Below, piece after piece: positions 37,976 to 47,065 of a DNA stretch of 64,000 bases. This DNA is from Halopseudomonas aestusnigri. Lineage in GTDB: Bacteria > Pseudomonadota > Gammaproteobacteria > Pseudomonadales > Pseudomonadaceae. A program made the translations under genes and the position numbers. The stretch covers positions 275,041 to 339,040 of the forward strand of contig NZ_NBYK01000002.1 of the NCBI RefSeq assembly GCF_002197985.1. Reading direction: 5' to 3'. The notes under the pieces were generated by a model, which did not search any database, had not been told where the DNA came from, and saw only the letters and a program-made list of their open reading frames with translations. Each line of letters begins with the position of its first letter. Position 1 is the first letter of the stretch.

Positions 37976-39097
37976 TCAACTTGCCAGGTACTGCCCCGGC
38001 GTGAGGTGATTGTCCCAGCGCATGGGATAGGTTCCGCGCAGCAATGCCTGACCGCTGTCTGCCGAAAGCTGATACACGCCGCCCATCCCTGAAGACACTA
38101 TAAATCCGTTCTTGCCGTGGGGCAGGGCACCTGCAACGTCCGTCACCGATACGCGCTGAATGACCTTGCCCGAGCGGTAGTCAATGATCAACGCCAGGCC
38201 ACCGAGAGGAGCTGTGACAACGACATAGGGGCTTTGCCGACTGATTGCGATGCTGGCGGTATAGTTCCTGAGTGGCAGCAGTTCCTCTACTGGCCAATCC
38301 AGTTCGCTGAAGACGCCGGTGGCCGTGTCGAGACGTGCGACCAGCGGGGGCGACTCCCATTCCGGCCCTTCATACTGATAGCCGGCGATGACGATACCAT
38401 CAGGGCTCACATCCAGATGTCGGCAGCTGAGTTGATGATGTGAGGGGGTGTACCGTGCGCTGATTTCGCCGGTATGTCGGTCCATCAGTATCAGCGCGGG
38501 CGCCATTCGGTCGAGGTTCAGCTTGATGCGGTCGTAGTCCGGGTGGGTTTCGATACCGCCAAGGGCAACAACCAGCGTAACGCCATCGGGATGCAGGCGC
38601 AGTTCGTGCGGCCCGATGCCGGCGAGATCGTAGTCGGCTACGGTGCTGTAACCATCAAAGGCATCATAGACCCGCACCAGGCCGGCAGAGGTGCGGTAAT
38701 TATTCATGGTGACGTAGAGAAAGCGTGCATCCGGGCTATACACGCCATGGCCGTAATAGTGGTAGCCGTCACCCGCCTCAACGGTACGCTCCAGCTCACC
38801 ACGGCGCGTGTTGAGTACATGCATCAGTCGTCCGGGGCGGCGGGCAAAAACGACGACATGATCTCCGAGTGGCTGCGCACATCCGCCGTGACAGCGCTCT
38901 GGAACGGGTATCTGCAAGCGAGCCTGGCCGGCTGCATCGACGGCGCCGATATAGTGCTGGCCGGCAGCATCGTCTGCGGCACTGACCAGGGTCAGCGGCG
39001 GCGCATCGTTTGACAGCAAGCGCGTGCTGCAGGCTGTCAGTGCTGCGAATGAGCCGGCTGCGAAGGACGCTTTTAGAAAGCGGCGTCGATCAAGCAT
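37976..39097 (-). CDS. DUF1513 Tat-exported beta-propeller-like protein
   Basis: 373 residues. A twin-arginine signal (DRRRFLKASFAAGSFAALTAC) starts the protein; the final LTAC could also be a lipobox. The rest is DUF1513, with repeated strand motifs typical of a propeller (for example GHGVYSPDARFLYVTMNNY, GPHELRLHPDGVTLVVALGG). It is the last gene of the imelysin/di-heme operon, three bases after the second imelysin. Genes of this set travel together in proteobacterial iron-regulated loci; the molecular role of DUF1513 is not established. Tat export suggests folding or cofactor loading before transport. Confidence 0.88.
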   Translation of the reverse strand: MLDRRRFLKASFAAGSFAALTACSTRLLSNDAPPLTLVSAADDAAGQHYIGAVDAAGQARLQIPVPERCHGGCAQPLGDHVVVFARRPGRLMHVLNTRRGELERTVEAGDGYHYYGHGVYSPDARFLYVTMNNYRTSAGLVRVYDAFDGYSTVADYDLAGIGPHELRLHPDGVTLVVALGGIETHPDYDRIKLNLDRMAPALILMDRHTGEISARYTPSHHQLSCRHLDVSPDGIVIAGYQYEGPEWESPPLVARLDTATGVFSELDWPVEELLPLRNYTASIAISRQSPYVVVTAPLGGLALIIDYRSGKVIQRVSVTDVAGALPHGKNGFIVSSGMGGVYQLSADSGQALLRGTYPMRWDNHLTPGQYLAS

Positions 39098-39100
39098 CGG

Positions 39101-40150
39101 TCAGTCTCCATCACTGGAGTTGAACCCGCGTACCACATTGAGTTCGGCGGCGATCGGCCCGGTCAATAGTTGGCCGGTCGCACGTACGTCGGCCAGCAGC
39201 GCGTTCAGACTGGCGATCCCTTCCTCGCTTTCAAGCAGCGGTGTGATATCGGCTGGCAGGGTGTCGAATCGGGTCAGGGTTCGGTTCAATTGAGCACTGA
39301 ATTGTTCGGCCAGAGGCAGGGCATCATTCTCGGCCATCAGGGCATTCAGCCCGGGAACGAAATAGTCGGCCAACCCCTGCAGTGACGCCTGGATCATGTC
39401 CAGTGATTGCCCCGAGCGCCAGGCGTCTGCCAGGTAGGGGTTGGGTTTACCGTTGCCTCGCGCCCCCAGAGGCGCCGCCAACCGCCAGTCAGCCATGATC
39501 TCCAGGGCGTGCATGGCTGCAGTCAAGGTGCCGTTGTCATAGTCGGAAACCTGCAGATAACGTGCCTGCAACTGTTGCCAGTCACTGCTGAGGCCGCTCG
39601 CGTTGGTTTGCAGGTTGTGCGCAATTGCCGTCAGCAACTGACAGGAGCGCGCGTCCGGCAGCGCTTGCTCGCTATCGGCTACCTGGGCATCGAACAGCAA
39701 ATATTCGGTGGCCGGAAACCCCTGGATGGCAACGCTGTCGCGAGCAAGCACCTGTTCGGTAATTTCACCACGCTCTGGATTGAGCCAGTAGCGGGCCTTG
39801 TTCGCGGTCAGATTTTTGGGGTCGGGCCAGAACTGGAACTTCCAGGCACGCGTGTTCTGCTCAATAGGGCCAAAATCCACGAAGCGAACCGACTGCCACG
39901 CTGCAAAGGCGCTGCTCCATGCGGCCTTGACCTCATTAAGGTCGTCGCTGCCGGGCGCGGAGCAGTACATGTCTGCCTGTTGGGCGAATTGTTCAGTCTG
40001 ACTTGCCAGCTGTTGGTAGCCATGCCCAATCTGGGCATGCCAGGCTGCTCGGGCGGAGGTGTCCTGCGCCTGTGCTGCGACGCTAATGCCCAGGGTGGTG
40101 GTGGTGGCCAAAAGTAACCGGGAAAGGGTCAAGGTCATGTGTTGCCTCAC
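39101..40150 (-). CDS. Imelysin-family periplasmic protein (second copy, type lacking GxHxxE)
   Basis: 349 residues with a signal peptide (to about VAAQA). The imelysin helical domain fills the mature protein: WSSAFAAWQSVRFVDFGPIEQN, then GFPATEYLLFDAQ, then ALEIMADWRLAAPLG. At the position of the canonical GxHxxE motif the sequence has G-F-P-A-T-E, so the histidine is missing, as in other second members of such operons. The ATG overlaps the upstream di-heme gene stop (ATGA). It probably acts with the first imelysin and the di-heme protein in periplasmic iron handling. Confidence 0.87.
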   Translation of the reverse strand: MRQHMTLTLSRLLLATTTTLGISVAAQAQDTSARAAWHAQIGHGYQQLASQTEQFAQQADMYCSAPGSDDLNEVKAAWSSAFAAWQSVRFVDFGPIEQNTRAWKFQFWPDPKNLTANKARYWLNPERGEITEQVLARDSVAIQGFPATEYLLFDAQVADSEQALPDARSCQLLTAIAHNLQTNASGLSSDWQQLQARYLQVSDYDNGTLTAAMHALEIMADWRLAAPLGARGNGKPNPYLADAWRSGQSLDMIQASLQGLADYFVPGLNALMAENDALPLAEQFSAQLNRTLTRFDTLPADITPLLESEEGIASLNALLADVRATGQLLTGPIAAELNVVRGFNSSDGD

Positions 40151-41562
40151 AGGGAATTGAGGAAGCGAATCAGGGCGTCACGCTCATTCTTTGGCAGTTG
40201 ACGGTAGCCGTCGGCGGCTGCGCGCGCCTCGCCGTCGTGCCAGAGAATAGCGTGTTCAATGGTCTCCGCCCGGCCATCGTGCAGAAAGCCTGCCTGCGGG
40301 TTGACCACCTTGGTCAGGCCAAGCCCCCACAGCGGCGGTGTGCGCCACTCGTTGCCATCGGCGAGAAATTCCGGGCGTTCATCCGCGAGCCCCGGCCCCA
40401 TGTCATGCAGAAGAAAGTCGGAGTAGGGCCAGATGATCTGGTTGCTCAGTTCCGGCCGCGTGACCTGACCGGTGGTGTGGCTTGGGGTATGGCAGGCGGC
40501 GCATGTCAGGTCATTGAACAGTTTGGCACCCTGCTTCACGATCGGATCGTCCATGTCCCGGCGGGTCGGGACAGCCAGACTGCTGGCGTAAAACTCGATA
40601 AAACTGGCGACTTTGTCGGTTACCTCGGGCTGGCCGCCATCGGGGAAGCGTTCGCATTCCTGCTCTGAGGTGCAATCGGTGGATGGAGCGACGGTGGAGG
40701 TCAGACCCATATCACCGGCAAAGGCGTCCATGCTTTGCTGCAGGATGGAGGGCTGTCCGGCTTTCCAGCCGAATCGGCCGATAACAGTCTGTTTGCTGGT
40801 GCGGTCCCAGACCCGGTTGGCGCGTCCAGAAATACCGTCGCTGTCAGCGTCGTTCGGATCTTCGTTTGCCAGCAGGGCAGACTCGGGAATCGCCTCGACC
40901 AGGCCCAGCCCGATCATGGGCGATGCCACCCTTGGTGAGGTCAGAAGGTTATCCGGCAGCGGGCCGTAGTTGGGGTTTTCGATATGGTAAATCGGCTTGC
41001 GCATGACGATCTCTGTGCCGTCTGCAAGTGTCTGGGTGACGGGTTGCCACTCAACGATCATATCTGCTTCCGGCTTCATGCCGGGAATGGCTGAGGTTTG
41101 CAGCTGGCCGCCATACACGGGTGCAGGTTTGAGGCCATGTTCGCGCAGCAGGTCTGCATCCTGTGCCGGGTCCGCCGGAACGGAGAGGCGCAGGAACAAC
41201 GAAACCGAGGGCATATCGATGGATACCGGGGCGTGCCCACGCCCGTCCTTGAGGTGGCAGCCCTGACACGAGTTGGTGTTGAACAGCGGCCCGAGGCCGT
41301 CGCGGGCATCGGTGCTCGCCGGAGCAACAACCCAGGGGTTGCGGAAAAAACTGTTGCCTACGCTGAAGTCCAAACGCCTGGTCATCGACATGTTTGCCAG
41401 CGGCAGCGAGTAAGCGTTCTGGTCGTGTTGACTAACACTGCCGGCACCACCGGTGAGCGGGGTGTCCTGAATTGGGTAGGGGGCTTCAGTGGCCTGGATC
41501 AGGTTGGAGAAGAGTACCGCAGGGACCAGTAGGGCGCTGGCACGCAGAAAAGAATGAAGCAT
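40147..41562 (-). CDS. Di-heme oxidoreductase (DHOR) family c-type cytochrome
   Basis: 471 residues with a signal peptide (to about IQA-TEAP). Two c-heme motifs are visible: SCQGCHLKDGRGH (about residue 100) and TCAACHTPSHTTG (about residue 355). The C-terminal FLHDGRAETIEHAILWHDGEA is typical of the di-heme peroxidase/DHOR superfamily and supplies a late heme-contacting stretch. It is periplasmic. It sits between two imelysins; an electron-transfer or iron redox role coupled to iron uptake is the usual proposal. Four-base overlap with the next gene. Confidence 0.9.
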   Translation of the reverse strand: MLHSFLRASALLVPAVLFSNLIQATEAPYPIQDTPLTGGAGSVSQHDQNAYSLPLANMSMTRRLDFSVGNSFFRNPWVVAPASTDARDGLGPLFNTNSCQGCHLKDGRGHAPVSIDMPSVSLFLRLSVPADPAQDADLLREHGLKPAPVYGGQLQTSAIPGMKPEADMIVEWQPVTQTLADGTEIVMRKPIYHIENPNYGPLPDNLLTSPRVASPMIGLGLVEAIPESALLANEDPNDADSDGISGRANRVWDRTSKQTVIGRFGWKAGQPSILQQSMDAFAGDMGLTSTVAPSTDCTSEQECERFPDGGQPEVTDKVASFIEFYASSLAVPTRRDMDDPIVKQGAKLFNDLTCAACHTPSHTTGQVTRPELSNQIIWPYSDFLLHDMGPGLADERPEFLADGNEWRTPPLWGLGLTKVVNPQAGFLHDGRAETIEHAILWHDGEARAAADGYRQLPKNERDALIRFLNSL

Positions 41563-41659
41563 GGATTGCGTTTCACTGTGCCTGGAGTAAGTATCAGCAG
41601 GGATCGTTTCTGTCAGGACGCCCGGCGGGCCAGCCGCCGGGCTCCGAAGCTACGCCAAA

Positions 41660-43015
41660 TCAGAACTGGTGGCCGGCATCGTCGGGTTCGAGGGAGTCTA
41701 CGCCAACAACAGCAGCTACCTGCTCAATGGAGCCGGTTTGTTCTACCAGAGCACTAATGGCGTTGTTGATAATCTCTGCACCTTGGGTGTTTTCGGGTGC
41801 AATCATCATATCAAAGGCAACCGGGTTTTCCGCTGCCTCGGCGATCTCCTTCATGTGACCCAATGCCGCAACGCTGGCGTCCAGCTGGCCGATCAGCTGC
41901 TGATTCAGTTCAGGTTTGATCTCGCCAACCAGGTCAGCCAGCGATGCGCCGCTCAGCTCGGTACCGTCCACCCGCTTGTAGTTGCCGGTATAGACATTCT
42001 GAATGCCGAGCGCGTTGTAGTAGTGGGAGTTATGGGTGTTGTCACTGAAACAGTCGTGCTCGTCCTCATAGGAGTTGGCTTCCAATGCGACCTTCATGCG
42101 CTCACCGGCCAGCTCACCCAGTGACAGCGAGCCCATGCCGAACAGCATTTTCTGATAGACAGCTGTAGGCTCCAGTGCTGTCAGTTCGGCACGGTAGTTA
42201 CTGTCAACTCCGGGTTTCCATTGATCCACCATCCAGTTGAGATCAGACACCAGCAGATCGGTGACCGCATCGAGGTAGGCTGCGCGGCGGTCGCAGTTGC
42301 CGTTTGTGCAGGCCTCTCCGGTTGCGTAATCGGTTGCCTTGCGCTCGCCGGCGCCTGCGCCAAAGCCGTTCAAATCCTGGCCCCAGAGCAGGAACTCGAT
42401 AGCGTGGTAGCCGGTCGCAACATTGGCCTCAGAACCGCCAACCTCGTTCAGGCTGGCAAGCAGGTCCGGTGTGATCGTCGTCAAGTCCAGGGTTTCACCG
42501 CCGACGTTAAGCTCTGTGCTGGCAATGATGTTGGCGTTGGCGCCTTCGTTACCCAGAGCATGCTGATAATCGTCTGCCTTGACGTAGTCGATCAGACCCT
42601 CGTCCAGTGGCCATGCATTCAGCTGACCTTCCCAATCGTCAACCACGGCGTTGCTGAAGCGGAAAACCTCAGATTGCTGGTAGGGGACGCGCGACTGCAA
42701 CCAGGCCGCCCGCGCGGCAGCCAGGTTCTCTTCGGTAGGCTCGGCAATCAGGGCGTCGGTGGCCGCGTCCAGCGCTTTCGCGGTTGTCAGTGCGTCCTCG
42801 AAGGTTGCCAGCGCCAGGTCTGCGTAATGATTGACTATGGCGGCAGGGGCAACGGCTGGAGATTCAGTAGCACTTGCAAGAGATTGTTCTGCGACCGGCG
42901 CTTCAGGTGCGCTCGCTTCTGGAGCGCTGGTTTGCTTGTCGTCGCTGCATGCGGTTAGAAGGAAAGTGGTCGAAATTGCCAGCGCAAGCGCCTGCAGAGG
43001 AAAACGCACGGCCAT
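41660..43015 (-). CDS. Imelysin-family lipoprotein (IcmP/EfeM-like), first gene of iron operon
   Basis: 451 residues. A lipoprotein signal (LALAISTTFLLTAC) is followed by a Pro/Ala/Ser-rich linker of about 45 residues and the imelysin domain. The GxHxxE motif is complete in TGYHAIEFLLWGQDL. A calcium/metal-like DEHDCFSDNTHNSHY segment follows near residue 320. An upstream ATG at 43042 was rejected because GGGAGC is spaced correctly for 43015. Imelysins of this class bind or shuttle iron at the membrane. A Fur-like box lies 31 bases upstream, so iron limitation should induce the operon. Confidence 0.9.
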   Translation of the reverse strand: MAVRFPLQALALAISTTFLLTACSDDKQTSAPEASAPEAPVAEQSLASATESPAVAPAAIVNHYADLALATFEDALTTAKALDAATDALIAEPTEENLAAARAAWLQSRVPYQQSEVFRFSNAVVDDWEGQLNAWPLDEGLIDYVKADDYQHALGNEGANANIIASTELNVGGETLDLTTITPDLLASLNEVGGSEANVATGYHAIEFLLWGQDLNGFGAGAGERKATDYATGEACTNGNCDRRAAYLDAVTDLLVSDLNWMVDQWKPGVDSNYRAELTALEPTAVYQKMLFGMGSLSLGELAGERMKVALEANSYEDEHDCFSDNTHNSHYYNALGIQNVYTGNYKRVDGTELSGASLADLVGEIKPELNQQLIGQLDASVAALGHMKEIAEAAENPVAFDMMIAPENTQGAEIINNAISALVEQTGSIEQVAAVVGVDSLEPDDAGHQF

Positions 43016-43045
43016 GTAAAGCTCCCTTTGGATTGCGATCAATCA

Positions 43046-43064
43046 AATAATGATAGTGATTTGC
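43046..43064. promoter_or_regulatory. Fur box
   Basis: AATAATGATAGTGATTTGC matches the 19-base Fur consensus at 14 positions, including an unbroken ATAATGATA. It lies 31 bases upstream of the first imelysin gene, in the intergenic region shared with the divergent dodecin gene. Confidence 0.7.
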
Positions 43065-43180
43065 ATTTGTGATTATATGCGTATGACAGCATATTGCAAT
43101 GCAGCGGGACTTGGCGGGCGAGACCGGCAACCCTTTGCCATACTGGGGGGAACCCCATGACAAGAAGGCGGAGGTAAATC

Positions 43181-43396
43181 ATGTCCAACCATCATGTCTA
43201 CAAGAAGGTGGAAGTTGTCGGCTCGTCCCCAAACAGTATCGATGACGCCATTCGGGTAGCGATTGCCGAGTGCGCAAAGACCATTCGCTACATGGAGTGG
43301 TTTGAAGTGAAGGAAACCCGCGGCCATATTGCGAACGATGAGGTCGCGCATTTTCAGGTGGTTCTTCAGGTCGGATTCAGGATTGCCGGCAGCTGA
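43181..43396 (+). CDS. Dodecin flavin-binding protein
   Basis: 71 residues, the full dodecin length. The fold signature is clear: YKKVEVVGSSPNSIDDAIRVAIAE, then KTIRYMEWFEVKETRGHI with the flavin-stacking tryptophan W47 region, and VAHFQVVLQVGFRI at the end. Dodecins form hollow dodecamers that store or buffer FMN/FAD in the cytoplasm. GGAGG at about 43170-43174 is a strong ribosome-binding site. It converges on a lumazine synthase gene under an FMN riboswitch, so two flavin genes meet here. Confidence 0.93.
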   Translation: MSNHHVYKKVEVVGSSPNSIDDAIRVAIAECAKTIRYMEWFEVKETRGHIANDEVAHFQVVLQVGFRIAGS

Positions 43397-43428
43397 CGCC
43401 ACCGGCGGTGTGACCGGTGTTCAGCTGT

Positions 43429-43914
43429 TCAGCTGTTCAGTACCTGCCAGCGCAGCGCCATGGCACTGTCGGCAGCGGCAGCGAGCTCTTTGCCCTTGGT
43501 GACAAAATGGGTGCGATAGTAGCTCTGGTGCTCGGCGTGTTCGTGGAAGTGGTGAGGCGTCAGGACCGCGGTCAGTACCGGCACTTCGGTTTCCAGTTGA
43601 ACCTGCATCAGGCCGCTGATTACTGCGTTGGCGACAAAGTCGTGGCGGTAGATACCGCCATCGACCACCAGCCCCGAACAGGCGATCGCGCCGTAGCGTC
43701 CGGTTTTGGCCAGCAGCTTGGCCTGCAGGGGGATTTCGTAGGCACCGGGAACGGCGATCACGTCAATCTGTTCCGGATGGTAGCCCCGCGTTGCTATTTC
43801 CTCGCGGAAGCCGTCCAGACAACGCAGTACGATGTCGGTGTGCCAGGACGCGTGAATGAAGGCAATGCGCTGTTGCGAAGGTAGGAATTGGGTCATCGTC
43901 TTGCTCTGATTCAT
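43429..43914 (-). CDS. ribH: 6,7-dimethyl-8-ribityllumazine synthase, RibH2-like
   Basis: 161 residues. Substrate-binding features are seen as FIHASWHTDIV near the N-terminus, VPGAYEIPLQAKLLAKTGRYGAIACSGLVVDGGIYRHDFVANAVISGLM in the middle and TPHHFHEH with the catalytic histidine. HASWH in place of the usual FN and the overall pattern resemble the type II (RibH2) decameric enzymes of Brucella and relatives rather than the housekeeping RibE/RibH. AGGA at seven bases before 43914 fixes the start. The gene is downstream of an FMN riboswitch, so FMN should repress it. It makes the riboflavin precursor lumazine. Confidence 0.88.
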   Translation of the reverse strand: MNQSKTMTQFLPSQQRIAFIHASWHTDIVLRCLDGFREEIATRGYHPEQIDVIAVPGAYEIPLQAKLLAKTGRYGAIACSGLVVDGGIYRHDFVANAVISGLMQVQLETEVPVLTAVLTPHHFHEHAEHQSYYRTHFVTKGKELAAAADSAMALRWQVLNS

Positions 43915-43988
43915 GGATAAATCCTGTGAGATTGAATCAGGGCGAACGGGCAGCGCCACGCCGACTTACGTCGACGCGGGTGCTGTCG

Positions 43989-44126
<138 letters not shown>

Positions 44127-44153
44127 GATGCCGCAGTGGCTGCGGCGGCGGAC

Positions 44154-44182
44154 AATATAGGGAAGCTTGTCGCCCCGGTCAA
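44154..44182 (-). promoter_or_regulatory. Promoter of the FMN riboswitch-ribH unit
   Basis: On the minus strand TTGACC (44182-44177) and TATATT (44159-44154) are separated by exactly 17 bases. The predicted start of transcription falls about 20 bases before the riboswitch. Confidence 0.7.
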
Positions 44183-44255
44183 AGCCAGTGGCAGCTAAAG
44201 TCCTTCGATAAACGACCGATATGAATAGATATCCATCACTGCGAAGGGCGCAATC

Positions 44256-44714
44256 ATGCGTATCGGCGATCTCACCTGGACTGATCCTGCTACCCGCAGT
44301 AACGGGACGGACGGCGTTACGGAGCGCTCGCCGGAGGCTGTGCCGCAGAGCAATCGGGAAATTGCAGAAAGCGTCAAGGTCGCGCTGTCGGAGCGGGCTG
44401 AAAAGGCGTTGAAAAGCAGCAGCAATCAGGATATCGACGACAGTGAGTTGCCTGAAGTCATCAAGCGGCTGCTCAAGCACATTCGCGAACTCAAACAGCA
44501 GATTGCCGAGCTACAGCAGCAAATCACTGAGTTGGCGCGTCAGCAGGGGCTGCCGGACGAGGAGCGCAGCACCCTGATGGATGGGCTGCGCAGCCAGCTC
44601 GCCAGCCTTTCCTCTGCATTGAGTACGGCCTATGCCAGTCTCGCCAAGGCAATGAAGCAGCAAGCGCTCAGCGATGAGCAGCGCGCCAGCATGCTCAAAT
44701 TGCTTAATGAATGA
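44256..44714 (+). CDS. Coiled-coil protein of unknown function
   Basis: 152 residues without signal peptide or membrane segment. The N-terminal third is polar and looks disordered (WTDPATRSNGTDGVTERS). From about residue 65 to 100 there is a strongly heptad-like coiled coil (LPEVIKRLLKHIRELKQQIAELQQQITELARQQ), and the C-terminal third is a second helical stretch rich in Ala, Ser and Leu. I do not recognise the family. It is divergent from the ribH promoter with its own upstream region, and the MFS gene follows after 116 bases. A structural or partner-binding role is plausible; nothing more can be said. Confidence 0.7.
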   Translation: MRIGDLTWTDPATRSNGTDGVTERSPEAVPQSNREIAESVKVALSERAEKALKSSSNQDIDDSELPEVIKRLLKHIRELKQQIAELQQQITELARQQGLPDEERSTLMDGLRSQLASLSSALSTAYASLAKAMKQQALSDEQRASMLKLLNE

Positions 44715-44830
44715 GCGTTGTTTGATTGCTGCAACAGTCTGTTCACGACGTCCGTGACTTTAGTTCGACAAAATACGAATAAATAGGCGTAGTATGGCTC
44801 CCCCTGCACATCCAGGTATCGAGAGTTGCC

Positions 44831-46051
44831 ATGCCAGACCTATCCGACAACACCCGCAGCATTGCCAGTGGACTGATGTTCTTCCTGGCTGCCTGCTGCG
44901 GCCTTATCGTCGCCAACCTGTATTATTCCCAGCCTTTAGTGGGGCCCATCAGCGCGTCGCTGGGCATGAGCCCTGAAGCCAGCGGCCTGATAGTGACGCT
45001 GACCCAGATCGGTTATGTCGTCGGCCTGCTGCTGGTAGTGCCTTTGGCCGATCGTCTGGAAAACCGGGCGCTGATCAGCGCAATGGTGTTGCTGCTGGCT
45101 TTGGCGCTGGTTGGTACGGCGTTATCCGAGAGTGCACTCGAGTTTTTGTTGTGTTCGCTGATAATCGGCATTGGCGCGGTTGCGGTGCAGATTATTGTCC
45201 CGCTGGCGGCCCACCTTGCTTCGCCGGAACGACGCGGGCAGGTGGTCGGTAATGTGATGGGCGGACTGATGTTCGGCATCATGCTGGCCCGACCGATATC
45301 GAGCTTTGTTGCCGATCTGTCATCCTGGCGCTGGATGTTCTTCATCTCGGCCGCTCTGATGGTGTTGCTGGTACTGGTGATGCATCGCCTCATTCCGCGC
45401 CGTATTCCGACCGCCAGCATGGGTTATCTGGCGCTGCTGCGCTCGATGGCAACGCTGGCGGCACATACTCCGATACTGCAGCGCCGGGCGCTTTATCAGG
45501 CGATGATGTTTGGCGCCTTCAGCCTGTTCTGGACAACCACTCCGCTGCTGCTGGCCGGGCCTGACTTTGATATGTCGCAGTCAGGTATCGCACTGTTCGC
45601 GCTGGCAGGCGTCGCTGGCGTGGTATCTGCGCCTGTTGCCGGCAGGCTGGCAGATCGTGGGCTGACCCGTGTGGCTACGATCAGCGCGATGCTTTGCGTG
45701 ATGGTTGCCTTTGCCATGACGCATATCGTCGCGCCCGGCTCAGCGCTGTCACTGCTGTTACTCGTTGCCGCTGCGGTGCTGCTTGATCTCGGAGTATCCG
45801 GTAACGTCGTGCTTGGCCAGCGTGCGATTTACGCACTGGGTGAAGCCGAGCGCAGCCGATTGAATGCCATTTATATGGCGACATTCTTTGTTGGCGGAGC
45901 GGTGGGTTCCGCCGCGGGGGCGTGGGCCTATGTCAGCGGCGGTTGGCTCGTGGCCTCCCTGCTGGGCGGCGCAATGCCGCTGTTGGCCCTGATCGTGTTG
46001 CTGGTTTTTGATCCGGATAAACCCTGCCAAACCGAGGTTCAAACTCAATAA
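44831..46051 (+). CDS. MFS transporter, YnfM/arabinose-efflux-like
   Basis: 406 residues with 12 membrane helices. The MFS motif between helices 2 and 3 is degenerate but recognisable (VVPLADRLENRALIS). Helix 4-5 region reads IVPLAAHLASPERRGQVVGNVMGGLMFGIMLARPISS, which matches the drug/arabinose-efflux subgroup that carries an ERRG motif. The cytoplasmic loop is short and the C-terminus soluble. It probably exports a small solute or drug by proton antiport. Single-gene unit; no adjacent regulator. Confidence 0.88.
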   Translation: MPDLSDNTRSIASGLMFFLAACCGLIVANLYYSQPLVGPISASLGMSPEASGLIVTLTQIGYVVGLLLVVPLADRLENRALISAMVLLLALALVGTALSESALEFLLCSLIIGIGAVAVQIIVPLAAHLASPERRGQVVGNVMGGLMFGIMLARPISSFVADLSSWRWMFFISAALMVLLVLVMHRLIPRRIPTASMGYLALLRSMATLAAHTPILQRRALYQAMMFGAFSLFWTTTPLLLAGPDFDMSQSGIALFALAGVAGVVSAPVAGRLADRGLTRVATISAMLCVMVAFAMTHIVAPGSALSLLLLVAAAVLLDLGVSGNVVLGQRAIYALGEAERSRLNAIYMATFFVGGAVGSAAGAWAYVSGGWLVASLLGGAMPLLALIVLLVFDPDKPCQTEVQTQ

Positions 46052-46095
46052 CGGCCTGGTGGCTTGGCCAGACGGCCTCGCCACCGAAATGCTTA

Positions 46096-47049
46096 TCAGG
46101 GAAGCGTCAGTCTGACGATCTCATCGATGACCTCCAGCCCCGGCTCGACGAGGAAGCCCGGATCAGCGTAGGCCGGGTTTGGATACTGATAGTAGCCGCT
46201 GCCGGTCTGTAGTCCGAGCTTGCCCTGATCGAGAAAGTGGCGCTTGATGTAATCCGCGTTCTTGAGCGCCTGCTCGTCTTGATTAAGGCTTCCCCAATAC
46301 TGGGTGATGTCGTAGACGGTCTTCATGCCCACGACGTCGATCACGCCAAACGGGCCCATGCTCGCTCCGCGGTTCATCACCATGTAGGTTCGGTCGACGG
46401 TTTCCGGTGTGGCAACGCCGTTGGTTACCAGGGTTTGTGCGGCCGACAGCAGCGGCACCAGCAGCGAGTTGATGACATAGCCGTTCTGCGGTTTGCGTAC
46501 CGGCACCGGAATCATCCCTATTTCAATGGCAAAGCGCGTGATGCTGCGCAGGGTATGCTCGCCTGTCCCTGCGTGAGCCATGATCTCGGCAAGGTTGATC
46601 GACCAGATCAGGTTGGCGAAGTGCAACGCGCAGTAGTCGGCAGGCCGCCCGGTATCCTCGGCAAACTGGCTCGGCAGCAGCGTTGATGAGTTGGTGGCAA
46701 TGAGGCACTCAGCGGGCAGCAGGGGAGCCATGTCACGATAGACCTGTGACTTGATCTCGGGAATCTCGGGCACGGCTTCAATCACCAGATCGGCAGCCCC
46801 GACCGCATCTGCCAGATCAGTGCTGTAACGCAAGCGGGCGCGAGTCTGTTCAATTTGCTCGTCAGTGGCGCCAAGGTCTTTCTGGTAAATGGCTGCATAC
46901 TGCTGATGTGCGATCTTGCAGCGCTCCAGCCCTTCATCGAACAGGTCATAGACCACAACCTGTTTGCCCTTGTATGCGCTGTGCCAGGCGATCTGGCCGC
47001 CCAGTACGCCGGCGCCCAGTACTGTCAGGTTTTGTATTGAGTTGTTCAA
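46096..47049 (-). CDS. 3-hydroxyacyl-CoA dehydrogenase, NAD-binding
   Basis: 317 residues from a TTG start at 47049. This start has GGGGA upstream, begins NNSIQNLTVLGAGVLGG and avoids an 80-base overlap with the monooxygenase gene that a start at 47148 would need. The Rossmann GAGVLGGQIAW (about residues 11-21) and the catalytic segment YCALHFANLIW (about 136-146, HFAN variant of the HFFNP motif) are present, followed by the C-terminal dimerisation domain (NGYVINSLLVPLL, GPFGVIDVVGM). It oxidises 3-hydroxyacyl-CoAs or a related hydroxy acid. Sixteen bases after the monooxygenase, so the two form an operon. Confidence 0.87.
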   Translation of the reverse strand: MNNSIQNLTVLGAGVLGGQIAWHSAYKGKQVVVYDLFDEGLERCKIAHQQYAAIYQKDLGATDEQIEQTRARLRYSTDLADAVGAADLVIEAVPEIPEIKSQVYRDMAPLLPAECLIATNSSTLLPSQFAEDTGRPADYCALHFANLIWSINLAEIMAHAGTGEHTLRSITRFAIEIGMIPVPVRKPQNGYVINSLLVPLLSAAQTLVTNGVATPETVDRTYMVMNRGASMGPFGVIDVVGMKTVYDITQYWGSLNQDEQALKNADYIKRHFLDQGKLGLQTGSGYYQYPNPAYADPGFLVEPGLEVIDEIVRLTLP

Positions 47050-47065
47050 AGCATTATCCCCATTG

